Source of the DNA: Caballeronia zhejiangensis
GTDB taxonomy: Bacteria > Pseudomonadota > Gammaproteobacteria > Burkholderiales > Burkholderiaceae
Direction of reading: 5' to 3'
NCBI RefSeq assembly: GCF_000698575.1
Contig: NZ_JFHD01000004.1
Span: 186,001 to 250,000 of the forward strand
Length of the DNA: 64,000 nucleotides
How positions within the stretch are numbered: position 1 is the first letter of the stretch; each line of letters opens with the position of its first letter. This document shows, one piece after another, positions 44,019 to 52,574 of the stretch. The translations under genes were made by a program, and so were the position numbers. Below the pieces are notes generated by a model. The model did no database searches and was not told the origin of the DNA. It saw nothing but the letters and a program-made list of their open reading frames with translations.

Positions 44019-44939
44019 ATGTCCGCACTCTATTTCCGCCGCAGGACGGCAGCGCTGGCAGACGCCGCCTCCGGACAGACGTCGGCTCCCGCGCTGCCCA
44101 GGGTGCCGCCGTGGGTGCTGCTCGCGCCGATCCTCGCGTTTCTCGCCGTGCTCGTCGCGGCGTCGCTCGCGGTGCTGCGCATGAGCTTCGGCGTGCCGGG
44201 GAACGAATGGCGCGCACTCACGCTTCACAATTACGCGGACCTCGCCGATTCGTACTTCCTGCGTTCGCTCGGGCTGACGCTCAAGCTCGCGTTTGAGAGC
44301 ATGGTCTGCGCGGTGGCGCTGGCGATTCCGGTGGCGCTCGCGATGGCGCGCACCGAATCGCGGCTCGCTCGCCGGCTCCTTCTTGCCGGCGTGCTGCTGC
44401 CGCTGCTCGTCAATCTGCTGCTGCAGGGTTACGGCTGGCTCGTGATGCTCGGGCCGGCGGGCATGCTGAATAACGCGCTGCTCGCGGCCGGCGTCGTGCG
44501 GCGTCCGGTGCAGTGGCTTTATCGCGAGAACGGCGTGCTGCTCGGCCTGATCCAGACCGCGTTCCCGCTCGCCGTGCTGCCGCTCGCGAGCGCCATGCGC
44601 GCCATCTCGCGCTCTTACGAGGAAGCGGCCGCTACGCTCGGCGCGACGCGCTCGCAGACGCTGCGCCACATCGTCCTGCCGCTCGCGATGCCCGGTCTCG
44701 TTTCCGGCGCGCTGCTCGTCTTCGCCTACAACGCGAGCGCGTTCGCCGTGCCGCTGCTGCTGGGCGGCCGCCGCGTGCCCATGCTCGCCGTGCTCGTGCA
44801 CGACCAGGTGGCGCCGCTTCTGAACTGGCCCGCCGCGTCGGCATCCGGCGTGGTGCTGATGGTGGCGACGCTCGTCGTCATGTCGGTATCGCAACGGCTC
44901 GTACGCGGCATGCAAAGCACGGAGGAAGCCCGTTCATGA
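44019..44939 (+). CDS. Polyamine-type ABC importer permease 1 (PotB-like)
   Basis: 306 residues, about six membrane helices, with the coupling motif EEAAATLGATRSQTLRHI followed by LPLAMPGLVSGALLVF. The N-terminal 35 residues are polar and cytoplasmic. ATG 44019 starts five bases after the binding-protein stop. The stop overlaps the next permease start. Confidence 0.95.
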   Translation: MSALYFRRRTAALADAASGQTSAPALPRVPPWVLLAPILAFLAVLVAASLAVLRMSFGVPGNEWRALTLHNYADLADSYFLRSLGLTLKLAFESMVCAVALAIPVALAMARTESRLARRLLLAGVLLPLLVNLLLQGYGWLVMLGPAGMLNNALLAAGVVRRPVQWLYRENGVLLGLIQTAFPLAVLPLASAMRAISRSYEEAAATLGATRSQTLRHIVLPLAMPGLVSGALLVFAYNASAFAVPLLLGGRRVPMLAVLVHDQVAPLLNWPAASASGVVLMVATLVVMSVSQRLVRGMQSTEEARS

Positions 44940-45778
44940 GCGCCCTGCGCCTTTCCGCGATCATGCCGGGACGCCTGAGCCGCGCCGCCAGCCTGCTCGC
45001 GACCGTCGTGCTCTTTCTCGCCGCCCTGCCGATCCTCACGATGGTGACGATGTCGTTCGGCAATTCGGACACGCTCCAGTTCCCGCCGCCGAGCTTCGGG
45101 CTGCGCTGGTATCGGGCCGCGTGGCACACGTTCGTATCGCCCGACGCAAGCGATGTGCTCTCGATGGGCACGGCCCTCACGACGAGCCTCGTCGTCGCGG
45201 TATCGACGATGATCATCGCCACCGCCGTCTCGGTGCCCGCCGCCTACGCGCTCTCGCGCTATCGCTTCCGCGGCAAGGCGGTTATCGAGCAGCTCGTCGC
45301 GCTGCCGCTGGTCTATCCGCTCGTGATGCTCGGGCTCTCGCTGCTGCTCGTGTTCAACGTGCTGCCCGTCGAGCTCGGCATTCTGCGGCTCATCATCGCG
45401 CACGTGATCCTCGCCTTGCCGTTCACGGTGAAGAACTGCGCCGCCTCGGTCGCGGCGATCGGCCCGGAGTTCGAGGAAGCCGCGTGCCTGATGGGCGCGA
45501 GCCCGCGCCGCGCGATCGTCGATGTGGTCCTGCCGCTCATGCGGCCCGGCATTCTCGCCGGCATGCTGTTCGCCTTCATCGTCTCGTTCAACGAGTTCAC
45601 GGTCACGTTCTTTCTGTACGGCATCGACACGATGACGCTGCCCATCTGGCTGTACAGCCGCACCGTGTCCTCGCTCGATCCGACCGTGTTCTCGTTCGCG
45701 GTCGTCATCGTGCTCATCGACTTTGCGTTGATCTGGCTGCTCGAAAAGCTGGTCGGCGACGAAGGCGTCGCGCTGTAA
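44936..45778 (+). CDS. Polyamine-type ABC importer permease 2 (PotC-like)
   Basis: 280 residues, about six membrane helices. The coupling motif is EEAACLMGASPRRAIVDVVL with LPLMRPGILAGMLFAFIVSF after it, the second permease pattern of spermidine/putrescine importers. The start is the ATGA overlapping the previous stop. It forms the heterodimeric channel with permease 1. Confidence 0.95.
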   Translation: MSALRLSAIMPGRLSRAASLLATVVLFLAALPILTMVTMSFGNSDTLQFPPPSFGLRWYRAAWHTFVSPDASDVLSMGTALTTSLVVAVSTMIIATAVSVPAAYALSRYRFRGKAVIEQLVALPLVYPLVMLGLSLLLVFNVLPVELGILRLIIAHVILALPFTVKNCAASVAAIGPEFEEAACLMGASPRRAIVDVVLPLMRPGILAGMLFAFIVSFNEFTVTFFLYGIDTMTLPIWLYSRTVSSLDPTVFSFAVVIVLIDFALIWLLEKLVGDEGVAL

Positions 45779-45791
45779 CCGGGGAACCCTC

Positions 45792-46874
45792 ATGACTCAT
45801 CTGACACTTCAGGCGGTAACGAAGCGCTTCCACGCCGCATACGCCGTCGATCATGTCGATCTCGCCGTGCCCGACGGCAAGCTGGTGTGCTTTCTCGGGC
45901 CGTCCGGCTGCGGGAAGACGACGCTCTTGCGCATCATCGCGGGGCTGGAAACGGCGTCGTCCGGAACGGTCGCCTTCGCCGGCCGCGATCTGACTGACGT
46001 GCCCGCGAACCGACGCGATTTCGGCATGGTGTTCCAGTCGCTCGCGCTCTTTCCTCACATGACGGTCGCGCAGAACATCGCCTATCCGCTGCGTCTTCGC
46101 CGGGTCGGCAAGGAGGCGGAAGCCAGCCGCGTCGCCGAGCTGCTCGATCTGATCCGGTTGCCGCACATGGCGGACCGGCCGGTCTCGCGGCTGTCGGGCG
46201 GACAGCGCCAGCGCGTGGCGATTGCGCGCGCCATCGCGTCGTCGCCGAAGCTCTTGCTGCTCGACGAGCCGCTCTCCGCGCTCGACGCGAAGCTGCGCGA
46301 GGCGATGCAGGTCGAGATCCGTCTCCTGCAGCAGCGCCTCGGCATCACGACGATCATGGTGACGCACGACCAGCGCGAAGCCATGACCATGGCCGACGAG
46401 ATCGTCGTCATGGAAAAAGGACGCATCGCGCAGGTCGGCAAGCCGCTCGACATCTATCGCAATCCCGTCAGCGAATTCGTCGCCGACTTCATCGGCCTCG
46501 GCAACATCCTGCCCGTCACGCTCGAAGGCGGAGACCGGATCGCGCTTCCGGGCGGCCAGCAGATCGTCGTCGATGCCGCACCGCCCGCGCGCGGCGCGGC
46601 GGGCGACGTCCGCCTGCTGATTCGTCCCGAAGACGTCTGCATGCGGACAGCCGTAAACGGCGCCGTCGATCCCGGGCCCAACGTGCTCGCCGGAAAGGTG
46701 GCGTTCATCCGGGATGTCGGCGCGTCGCTCGAAGCGACCATCGATTGCGCGGGCGTCACGCTCACCGCCGCCACGACGCCGCGCGAGACGCCGGACCTGC
46801 GAATCGGCATGCCCGTCTTCGCGGAACTTCCGCCGCACGCCTGCAAGCTCATCGCGGCACGCACCGCGCACTGA
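45792..46874 (+). CDS. Polyamine-type ABC importer ATPase (PotA-like)
   Basis: 360 residues. Walker A GPSGCGKTT, Q-loop FQSLALFPHMTV, signature [15 protein letters not shown], Walker B LLLLDEPLSALD, switch His in VTHDQREA. The C-terminal 120 residues form the TOBE-type regulatory domain of PotA/MalK ATPases (VRLLIRPEDVCM). Starts 14 bases after the permease stop. Last gene of this importer set. Confidence 0.96.
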   Translation: MTHLTLQAVTKRFHAAYAVDHVDLAVPDGKLVCFLGPSGCGKTTLLRIIAGLETASSGTVAFAGRDLTDVPANRRDFGMVFQSLALFPHMTVAQNIAYPLRLRRVGKEAEASRVAELLDLIRLPHMADRPVSRLSGGQRQRVAIARAIASSPKLLLLDEPLSALDAKLREAMQVEIRLLQQRLGITTIMVTHDQREAMTMADEIVVMEKGRIAQVGKPLDIYRNPVSEFVADFIGLGNILPVTLEGGDRIALPGGQQIVVDAAPPARGAAGDVRLLIRPEDVCMRTAVNGAVDPGPNVLAGKVAFIRDVGASLEATIDCAGVTLTAATTPRETPDLRIGMPVFAELPPHACKLIAARTAH

Positions 46875-46913
46875 ATTCACGCCGCCCACCGTATCGACAC
46901 AGGAGAGACCTTC

Positions 46914-47726
46914 ATGCACACGACGACTTCCGCGCAGCGCTTCCTCGCCCGCACCGCCGCCCTCCTCGCCTTCTCGGGCATCGCGGGCCTCGGCGCATTC
47001 GCGCCGCTGGCGCACGCCGACGCGCTCGACTCGATCAACAAGTCCGGCGTCGTCCGGATCGGCGTCTTCGAGGACTATCCGCCGTTCGGCTCGATCGGGC
47101 CGGACATGAAGCCGCAGGGCTATGACATCGACGTGTCCAGCCTGATCGGCAAGACCCTCAACGCGAAGGTCGAACTGATTCAGGTCACCGGCGACAACCG
47201 CATGGCGTATCTCGTCGACCATAAGGCCGACATGCTGCTCTCGGTCGGCAAGACGCCCGAGCGCGAAAAGGTGATCGACTTCTCGCAGGCCTACGCGCCG
47301 TACAACCTGGCCGTATTCGGTCCGAAGTCGCTGCCCGTGAAGAACGCGGGCGACCTTGCCGGCAAGAGCGTGGCCGTCGCGCGCGGCACGCTGGAAGACC
47401 TGAGCGTGAGCAAGGTCGCGCCGCCGTCCGCGTCGATCAAGCGATTCGACGACCCGAACGGCGCGATCTCCGCGTTTCTGGCCGGGCAGGCGCAACTGCT
47501 CGTGGTGGGCAACGACGTGGGCGCGACGATCATCGCCCGTCATCCGTCGAACGATCCCGAGCAGAAGTTCTCGCTCTTCAGCTCGCCCGATCACGTGGGC
47601 CTGAACAAGAACGAGCCGCGCCTCAAGCAGAAGGTCGACGAAGCCATCGCCGCGGCGAAGAAGGACGGCACGATGAACGCGATCTCGCAGAAGTGGCTAC
47701 GCGCACCGCTGCCGGCCGACCTGTGA
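46914..47726 (+). CDS. Polar amino-acid ABC importer, periplasmic binding protein
   Basis: 270 residues. Signal peptide with cleavage near PLAHA before DALDSI. The SBP family 3 pattern follows: GVVRIGVFEDYPPFGSI, GYDIDVSSLIGKTL, VDHKADMLLSVGKTPEREKVIDFSQAYAPYNLAVF and DLAGKSVAVARGTLEDLS. It binds a polar or basic amino acid; which one cannot be told. AGGAGA is eight bases before ATG 46914. It starts 40 bases after the polyamine-type ATPase, on the same strand, so both importers may share a transcript. Confidence 0.94.
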   Translation: MHTTTSAQRFLARTAALLAFSGIAGLGAFAPLAHADALDSINKSGVVRIGVFEDYPPFGSIGPDMKPQGYDIDVSSLIGKTLNAKVELIQVTGDNRMAYLVDHKADMLLSVGKTPEREKVIDFSQAYAPYNLAVFGPKSLPVKNAGDLAGKSVAVARGTLEDLSVSKVAPPSASIKRFDDPNGAISAFLAGQAQLLVVGNDVGATIIARHPSNDPEQKFSLFSSPDHVGLNKNEPRLKQKVDEAIAAAKKDGTMNAISQKWLRAPLPADL

Positions 47727-47769
47727 TGCGCGGAGCGCTCCGTTCACTCGCACGCGGGAGGATCGCTCG

Positions 47770-48534
47770 ATGACCTACACGTTCGACTTCAGCGACGTCG
47801 GCCTCTATGTCGATGTGCTCGCGCATGGCGTCGCGGTGACGCTCGGCCTGACCGCCATATCGACGCTGCTGGGCGGCCTGGTCGGCATCGGCGGCGCGTG
47901 TCTCGCCGTGACGGGCCCGAAGCCGGTCCGCGCGGCGATCACCGCATATGTCGAGCTGATTCGCAACACGCCGTTTCTCGTGCAGCTCTTCTTCGTGTTC
48001 TTCGGGCTGCCCAGCCTCGGCGTGCATATCGGCGAAATCGAGGCCGCCGTGCTGGCGATGACGGTGAACCTCGGCGCGTACGCCACGGAAATCGTCCGGG
48101 CGGGCATCGACTCGATACCGCGCGGACAGCTCCAGGCCGCGATGGCGCTCGGCCTGCGGGGACCGCACGTGTTCCGCCACGTCGTGTTGCCGCAGGCGCT
48201 CGCCAACGTGTTTCCCGCACTGCTCGGGCAGGTGCTGATCGTGATGCTCGGCTCCGCGGTCGTATCGCAGATTTCGGTGCCTGACCTGACGCACGCCGCC
48301 AGCTTCATTCAGTCGCGCAACTTCCGTTCGTTCGAGTGCTACGTGATCGTCACCGCGATCTATCTGCTGCTGTCGATCGTGCTGCGCATGCTGATCAACC
48401 GACTCGGCAAGCGGCTGTTCGCGGGACGGGCCGGCCGCGCGGCCGCGACCACTTCCCGGCGCGGTCTGCGCAACCTGTTGTCCCTGCGCATCGGCGCGGC
48501 CGAACCCGGCCTTCCGAAGGAGCGTTCACGATGA
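47770..48534 (+). CDS. Polar amino-acid ABC importer permease 1
   Basis: 254 residues of the HisM/HisQ/GlnP family: an N-terminal helix followed by LVGIGGACLAV, YVELIRNTPFLVQLFFVFFG and the coupling motif LQAAMALGLRGPHVFRHVVL. The C-terminal 45 residues are Arg-rich and longer than usual. GGGAGG precedes ATG 47770. Overlaps the next permease start (ATGA). Confidence 0.95.
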   Translation: MTYTFDFSDVGLYVDVLAHGVAVTLGLTAISTLLGGLVGIGGACLAVTGPKPVRAAITAYVELIRNTPFLVQLFFVFFGLPSLGVHIGEIEAAVLAMTVNLGAYATEIVRAGIDSIPRGQLQAAMALGLRGPHVFRHVVLPQALANVFPALLGQVLIVMLGSAVVSQISVPDLTHAASFIQSRNFRSFECYVIVTAIYLLLSIVLRMLINRLGKRLFAGRAGRAAATTSRRGLRNLLSLRIGAAEPGLPKERSR

Positions 48535-49187
48535 TCGAGTTCACGCTGTGGGATATCGCCCGCAACCTGACGCTGGCCGCGCGCTGGACGGTTGTGCTTT
48601 CGGTGATCGCGTTCGTCGGAGGCGGCCTCACGGGACTGGCGCTGCTCGCCATGCGCGTGTCGCCGCTGCCGTGGCTGCGCCGGACGGTGGTGCTGTATGT
48701 CGAGGTGTTCCAGGGCACGCCGCTTCTGATGCAGCTTTTCCTCGGCTTCTTCGGCTTGCCGCTGCTGGGCGTCGAAGTGTCGCCCTGGGCTGCCGCGACC
48801 GTCACGCTCACGCTGTACACGGGCGCCTGTCTCGCCGACATCTGGCGCGGCTGCGTGGAGGCGGTGCCGCGCGGCCAGTGGAGCGCCGCGGCGAGCCTCG
48901 GCATGACGTGGACGCAGCAGTTGCGTTACGTCGTCTGGCCGCAGGCATGGAAGATCGCCGTGCCGCCCACCGTGGGATTTCTCGTGCAGGTCGTGAAGAG
49001 CACGGCGCTCACGTCGATCATCGGTCTCACGGAGCTGACCAAGACCGGCACCATGATCACCAACGCAGTGTTCCGTCCCTTCCCGATCTACGCCCTCGTC
49101 GCGTTGCTCTACTTCGCGATGTGCTTTCCGCTGACCTGGTATGCGCGCGCGCTCGAGCGCCGGTATCGCGTCGGCAGACATCGCTAA
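48531..49187 (+). CDS. Polar amino-acid ABC importer permease 2
   Basis: 218 residues. YVEVFQGTPLLMQLFLGFFG and the coupling motif WSAAASLGMTWTQQLRYVV followed by WPQAWKIAVPP are typical of HisM/GlnP permeases. It ends in a short basic tail. Coupled to permease 1 by four-base overlap. Confidence 0.95.
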   Translation: MIEFTLWDIARNLTLAARWTVVLSVIAFVGGGLTGLALLAMRVSPLPWLRRTVVLYVEVFQGTPLLMQLFLGFFGLPLLGVEVSPWAAATVTLTLYTGACLADIWRGCVEAVPRGQWSAAASLGMTWTQQLRYVVWPQAWKIAVPPTVGFLVQVVKSTALTSIIGLTELTKTGTMITNAVFRPFPIYALVALLYFAMCFPLTWYARALERRYRVGRHR

Positions 49188-49230
49188 AAGCCGCGTCTCA
49201 ATGGCTAACGCACTTCAAAAAGGTTTGCGC

Positions 49231-49956
49231 ATGATTTCCATCGGTAACGTGTCGAAGTGGTACGGCCAGTTCCAGGTTCTGGCCGACTGCACCACCACCG
49301 TCGGCAAAGGCGAAGTGGTCGTGGTCTGCGGGCCGTCCGGGTCCGGCAAGTCGACGCTCATCAAGACCGTCAACGGGCTCGAGCCGTTCCAGAGCGGCAG
49401 CATCACGGTCAACGGGGAGTCCGTCCACGACAGGCGCACCAACCTGTCGAAACTGCGCTCGAAAGTGGGCATGGTGTTTCAGCATTTCGAGCTGTTTCCG
49501 CACATGTCGATCACGGACAACCTCACGCTCGCGCAGACGAAAGTGCTGGGGCGCTCGAAAGACGAAGCGTCCGACAAGGCGCTGCGTCTGCTCCAGCGCG
49601 TCGGCCTGCGCGCGCACGCCGACAAGTATCCCGCGCAGCTTTCAGGCGGCCAGCAGCAGCGCGTGGCGATTGCGCGCGCACTGTCGATGGACCCGGTCGC
49701 GATGCTGTTCGACGAACCCACTTCCGCGCTCGATCCGGAGATGATCAACGAGGTGCTGGACGTGATGGTCGAACTGGCACAGGAAGGCATGACGATGATG
49801 TGCGTCACGCACGAAATGGGCTTCGCCAGAAAGGTCGCGCACCGGGTGATCTTCATGGATCACGGGCGCATCGTGGAAGACGAAAATAAGGACGCGTTCT
49901 TTGCGCATCCGCGGTCCGACCGGGCGAGGGATTTTCTGGGCAAGATACTGCATTAG
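49231..49956 (+). CDS. Polar amino-acid ABC importer ATPase
   Basis: 241 residues from ATG 49231, chosen because AAAAAGG lies about seven bases before it; ATG 49201 in frame has a poorer site. Walker A GPSGSGKST, FQHFELFPHMSI, LSGGQQQRVAIARAL, FDEPTSALDPEM and VTHEMGFAR are diagnostic of GlnQ/HisP ATPases. Completes the second importer of the block. Confidence 0.96.
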   Translation: MISIGNVSKWYGQFQVLADCTTTVGKGEVVVVCGPSGSGKSTLIKTVNGLEPFQSGSITVNGESVHDRRTNLSKLRSKVGMVFQHFELFPHMSITDNLTLAQTKVLGRSKDEASDKALRLLQRVGLRAHADKYPAQLSGGQQQRVAIARALSMDPVAMLFDEPTSALDPEMINEVLDVMVELAQEGMTMMCVTHEMGFARKVAHRVIFMDHGRIVEDENKDAFFAHPRSDRARDFLGKILH

Positions 49957-50021
49957 CACCGCGCCCGGCTTGCTACACTATTTCCGGCTGACGTGATTTT
50001 CATGATCGGAGACACGCCCCG

Positions 50022-50912
50022 ATGCGACGACTTCCTCCGCTCAACGCACTGCAGATCTTCGAGACCGTCGCGCGTCACCGCAGCTTCACGCGTGCGGCGG
50101 AACATCTGTGCCTCACGCAGGGGGCGATCAGCAGACAGATTCTCGCGCTGGAGGAATACTTCGGCTTTCCCCTTTTCATCCGCGGCGCAAGGGGCCTGAC
50201 CTTGACGGCGGAAGGCGACGTGCTGTTGCCCGTCGTGAGAGAGAGCTTCGGGCGCATCGAAGAGGTATCGCTGCGTCTCACGCGCCAGCGCACCGATCTC
50301 GCGCTGAAAGTGCCCACCTGCGTGATGCGATGGATGCTGCCGAGGATCATGCGCTTCCAGAGCGAGCATCCCGAACTGCAATTGCAGATCACGACGACCT
50401 GGCAGCACGATGTCGATTTCGAGGTCGAATCGTTCGATGCGGCGATCATCTACGGCTCGTCGCCCGGTGCGGACGTGCACGCCGTGCCGCTCTTCGACGA
50501 GCAGCTCACGCCCGTGTGCTCGCCCGAACTGCTCAATGAAAGTCCGCTCGCCGCCGCGGCTGATCTCGCGCATCATGCGTTGCTGCATCCGACGCGCGAT
50601 CACCGCGACTGGAAGCTCTGGCTCGATTGCGCGGGTGCGAGCGAGATCGACGCGACGCTCGGACCGACATTCGAAACGCTCGATCTGGCGACCAACGCCG
50701 CCATGCAAGGGTTCGGCGTCGCGATCGGCGACCGGACGCTGGTCAGCGAAGACGTGGCGGCCCGGCGGCTCGTCATGCCGTTCGACACCGTGCTCCAAAC
50801 GGGCTCACGCTATTACTTCGTCTATCCGGAGTGCGTCGCGAGTCAGCCGAAGGTCAAACTCTTCAGCGAATGGATCATGCGCAACCGTGAGGCGGCTGCG
50901 ACGGCCGGGTAG
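50022..50912 (+). CDS. LysR-family transcriptional regulator, GcvA-like
   Basis: 296 residues. The N-terminal winged helix-turn-helix reads RRLPPLNALQIFETVARHRS, then EHLCLTQGAISRQILALEEYFG. The GcvA-type groups share PPLNALRxFEAAARHxSFTRAAEELxVT. The effector-binding domain follows from about residue 90 (DLALKVPTCVMRWMLPRIM). It lies 65 bases downstream of the amino-acid importer on the same strand rather than in the usual divergent position. Its targets are probably the upstream import and catabolic genes. Confidence 0.93.
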   Translation: MRRLPPLNALQIFETVARHRSFTRAAEHLCLTQGAISRQILALEEYFGFPLFIRGARGLTLTAEGDVLLPVVRESFGRIEEVSLRLTRQRTDLALKVPTCVMRWMLPRIMRFQSEHPELQLQITTTWQHDVDFEVESFDAAIIYGSSPGADVHAVPLFDEQLTPVCSPELLNESPLAAAADLAHHALLHPTRDHRDWKLWLDCAGASEIDATLGPTFETLDLATNAAMQGFGVAIGDRTLVSEDVAARRLVMPFDTVLQTGSRYYFVYPECVASQPKVKLFSEWIMRNREAAATAG

Positions 50913-50973
50913 TTCGAGGCCGCCGTACGCAACGCCACGTCGCGAGCGACTGTGTTTTGCGGAAACAAGCGCC

Positions 50974-51675
50974 TTAGTGGCCGCGTTCCAACGGTTGACG
51001 CGCACGACCGGGAACGTCGCTGCGTGTGCCGAACAGCGTGTCGCAGATCGGGAACGTGAGGTTGAAATTCTGTGTCGCCATCACTTCGGGATCGTGGTGT
51101 GTAGCGTGCAGGCGCCGCACTGTGTTCACGAACGGAACGCGGTCGAGGAACGGGCTGTCGGTGACGTGCGAGAGCGTATGCAGGCCCTCGTACATCAGAA
51201 AGTATGCCGCCATCGTGAACAGCGCGATGTAGCCTGCGTTGCGGGAGAATACGAACCCGATCAGGAGCGCGAACGGCACGGCGGCCAGCACGAATGCAAC
51301 CGGCGCGAAAGGCGGAAACAGCAGCGCGCGCCAGTGGCGGTGACCCTTGTATTCAAGCGTCACATGCGTGAAGAACCGGTGATGAACCGCGCAATGGCGC
51401 TTGTAGATCATGCTGAAATACTTCGTCGGACGATGCAGCACATAGCGGTGCGCCGCCCATTCCGCCCAGTTGCCGAACAGAAAGAGCGGAATGACGGCCA
51501 GCCATTCGGCGAGCGTCGGCGCATGAAGCTGCATCAGACAAAAGACGATCACGCCGCCCGTGAAGAGCAATGTGAAGCCGAGGTGCATTTCGCCGCGATA
51601 CCACCATGGCGTGGCATCGACATATTCGTCGCGGAACTTGTAGGAACGCGCACGAACGTCATCTTCGTATTTCAT
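50974..51675 (-). CDS. Membrane fatty-acid hydroxylase / sterol-desaturase family protein
   Basis: 233 residues with four hydrophobic segments and His clusters of the di-iron membrane oxygenases: HRYVLH, HCAVHHRFF, HTLSH and HATHH. The family hydroxylates or desaturates lipids at the cytoplasmic face of the membrane using O2. ATG 51675 has GGAG six bases before it; a TTG at 51678 is less likely. It stands alone, convergent with the LysR gene. The substrate is unknown. Confidence 0.9.
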   Translation of the reverse strand: MKYEDDVRARSYKFRDEYVDATPWWYRGEMHLGFTLLFTGGVIVFCLMQLHAPTLAEWLAVIPLFLFGNWAEWAAHRYVLHRPTKYFSMIYKRHCAVHHRFFTHVTLEYKGHRHWRALLFPPFAPVAFVLAAVPFALLIGFVFSRNAGYIALFTMAAYFLMYEGLHTLSHVTDSPFLDRVPFVNTVRRLHATHHDPEVMATQNFNLTFPICDTLFGTRSDVPGRARQPLERGH

Positions 51676-52574
51676 CAATGTCTCCGGCTGTTGTGAAAGG
51701 CGTGTGCCCGTTGGCGTCCGCCGTTATGCGCAATGATTCGGGAGGGAGTCCGCGCGCAGCCGCCTTCGAGCTTGTCGAGCGTCTCTGGCACCACGAATAA
51801 CGCTGATCGCGAAGCCGATGCACGCGCTCGTTCTGGAAGATCAGCACGGGCGCATGATCGGCGCTGCCGCGCGCGGACGACAACACCGGCTAGACGAATG
51901 CGGTATTGCCGTTCGCTGCGGCAGCGCGTGTTCATCAGCGTCTCCATCTGTGCGCGCCGACGGTGGTAAGCGAGCGCATTGGATGAAGCGTAGCGAGATC
52001 GCACCATAACGCCTAATACTGTTTATTGATGCGCCGGATAATTCGGGCTTATATCGGTGCTAGCCCGGATGACACCGTCCTTACGGTTCCGTATCAATGG
52101 GACGCGCGGGAATGGGCGGTTAAGCAGCAAGCCTGAATGAATGCCCGGCGCGCCCCGTCAAATCGATCTGATAACGGCGTCTTCGGCTATTAGCATCGCT
52201 GATGCCGCGAGGGACGGCTGATGTACCGCCCGTCTTTGCCGATCGTGCGAGAGTTGGCGCACGCGCGGGGCGGGCCACGGCGAAAGTGCTTCTTTTTCTG
52301 CGGGGGATCAACCTGTTGTTTCAGAGGGGCGCGTTCACGCCGGAGACACCGTCGCTGTGACGAAACTGTTCCGCTGCGGACTCGCGAATCAGTTCGCGAG
52401 CGAAACGCGCTATCGCATGATCTCTGAGGCTTCGCGGTTAAGATTCTCGCCAACGTCGTGCTGGCCAATCCTTACCGCGCACAAGGCGTCCACCTCGCGA
52501 CGGGCGTCAACGCGGCGAGCGTGCTCGTGCGCTATCTCTTCCGCACGCGCCGCATGCCACCCGTTCGCAACCGA
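51676..52574. other. Gene-poor stretch
   Basis: About 900 bases between two leftward genes. No full gene is convincing. A coding-like fragment lies at 52437-52565 and a hairpin at 52041-52070 (ATTCGGGCT with AGCCCGGAT, one G-T pair). The promoter of the membrane oxygenase must lie near 51680-51800. The rest holds nothing recognisable. Confidence 0.45.
52437..52565 (+). pseudogene. Possible gene fragment
   Basis: After a stop near 52427 the plus strand encodes a protein-like stretch: VKILANVVLANPYRAQGVHL, then ATGVNAASVLVRYLFRTRR, running toward the end of the oxidoreductase gene on the other strand. It has no start or ribosome site. I do not recognise the family. It may be the end of a gene lost by rearrangement. 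Confidence 0.25.
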
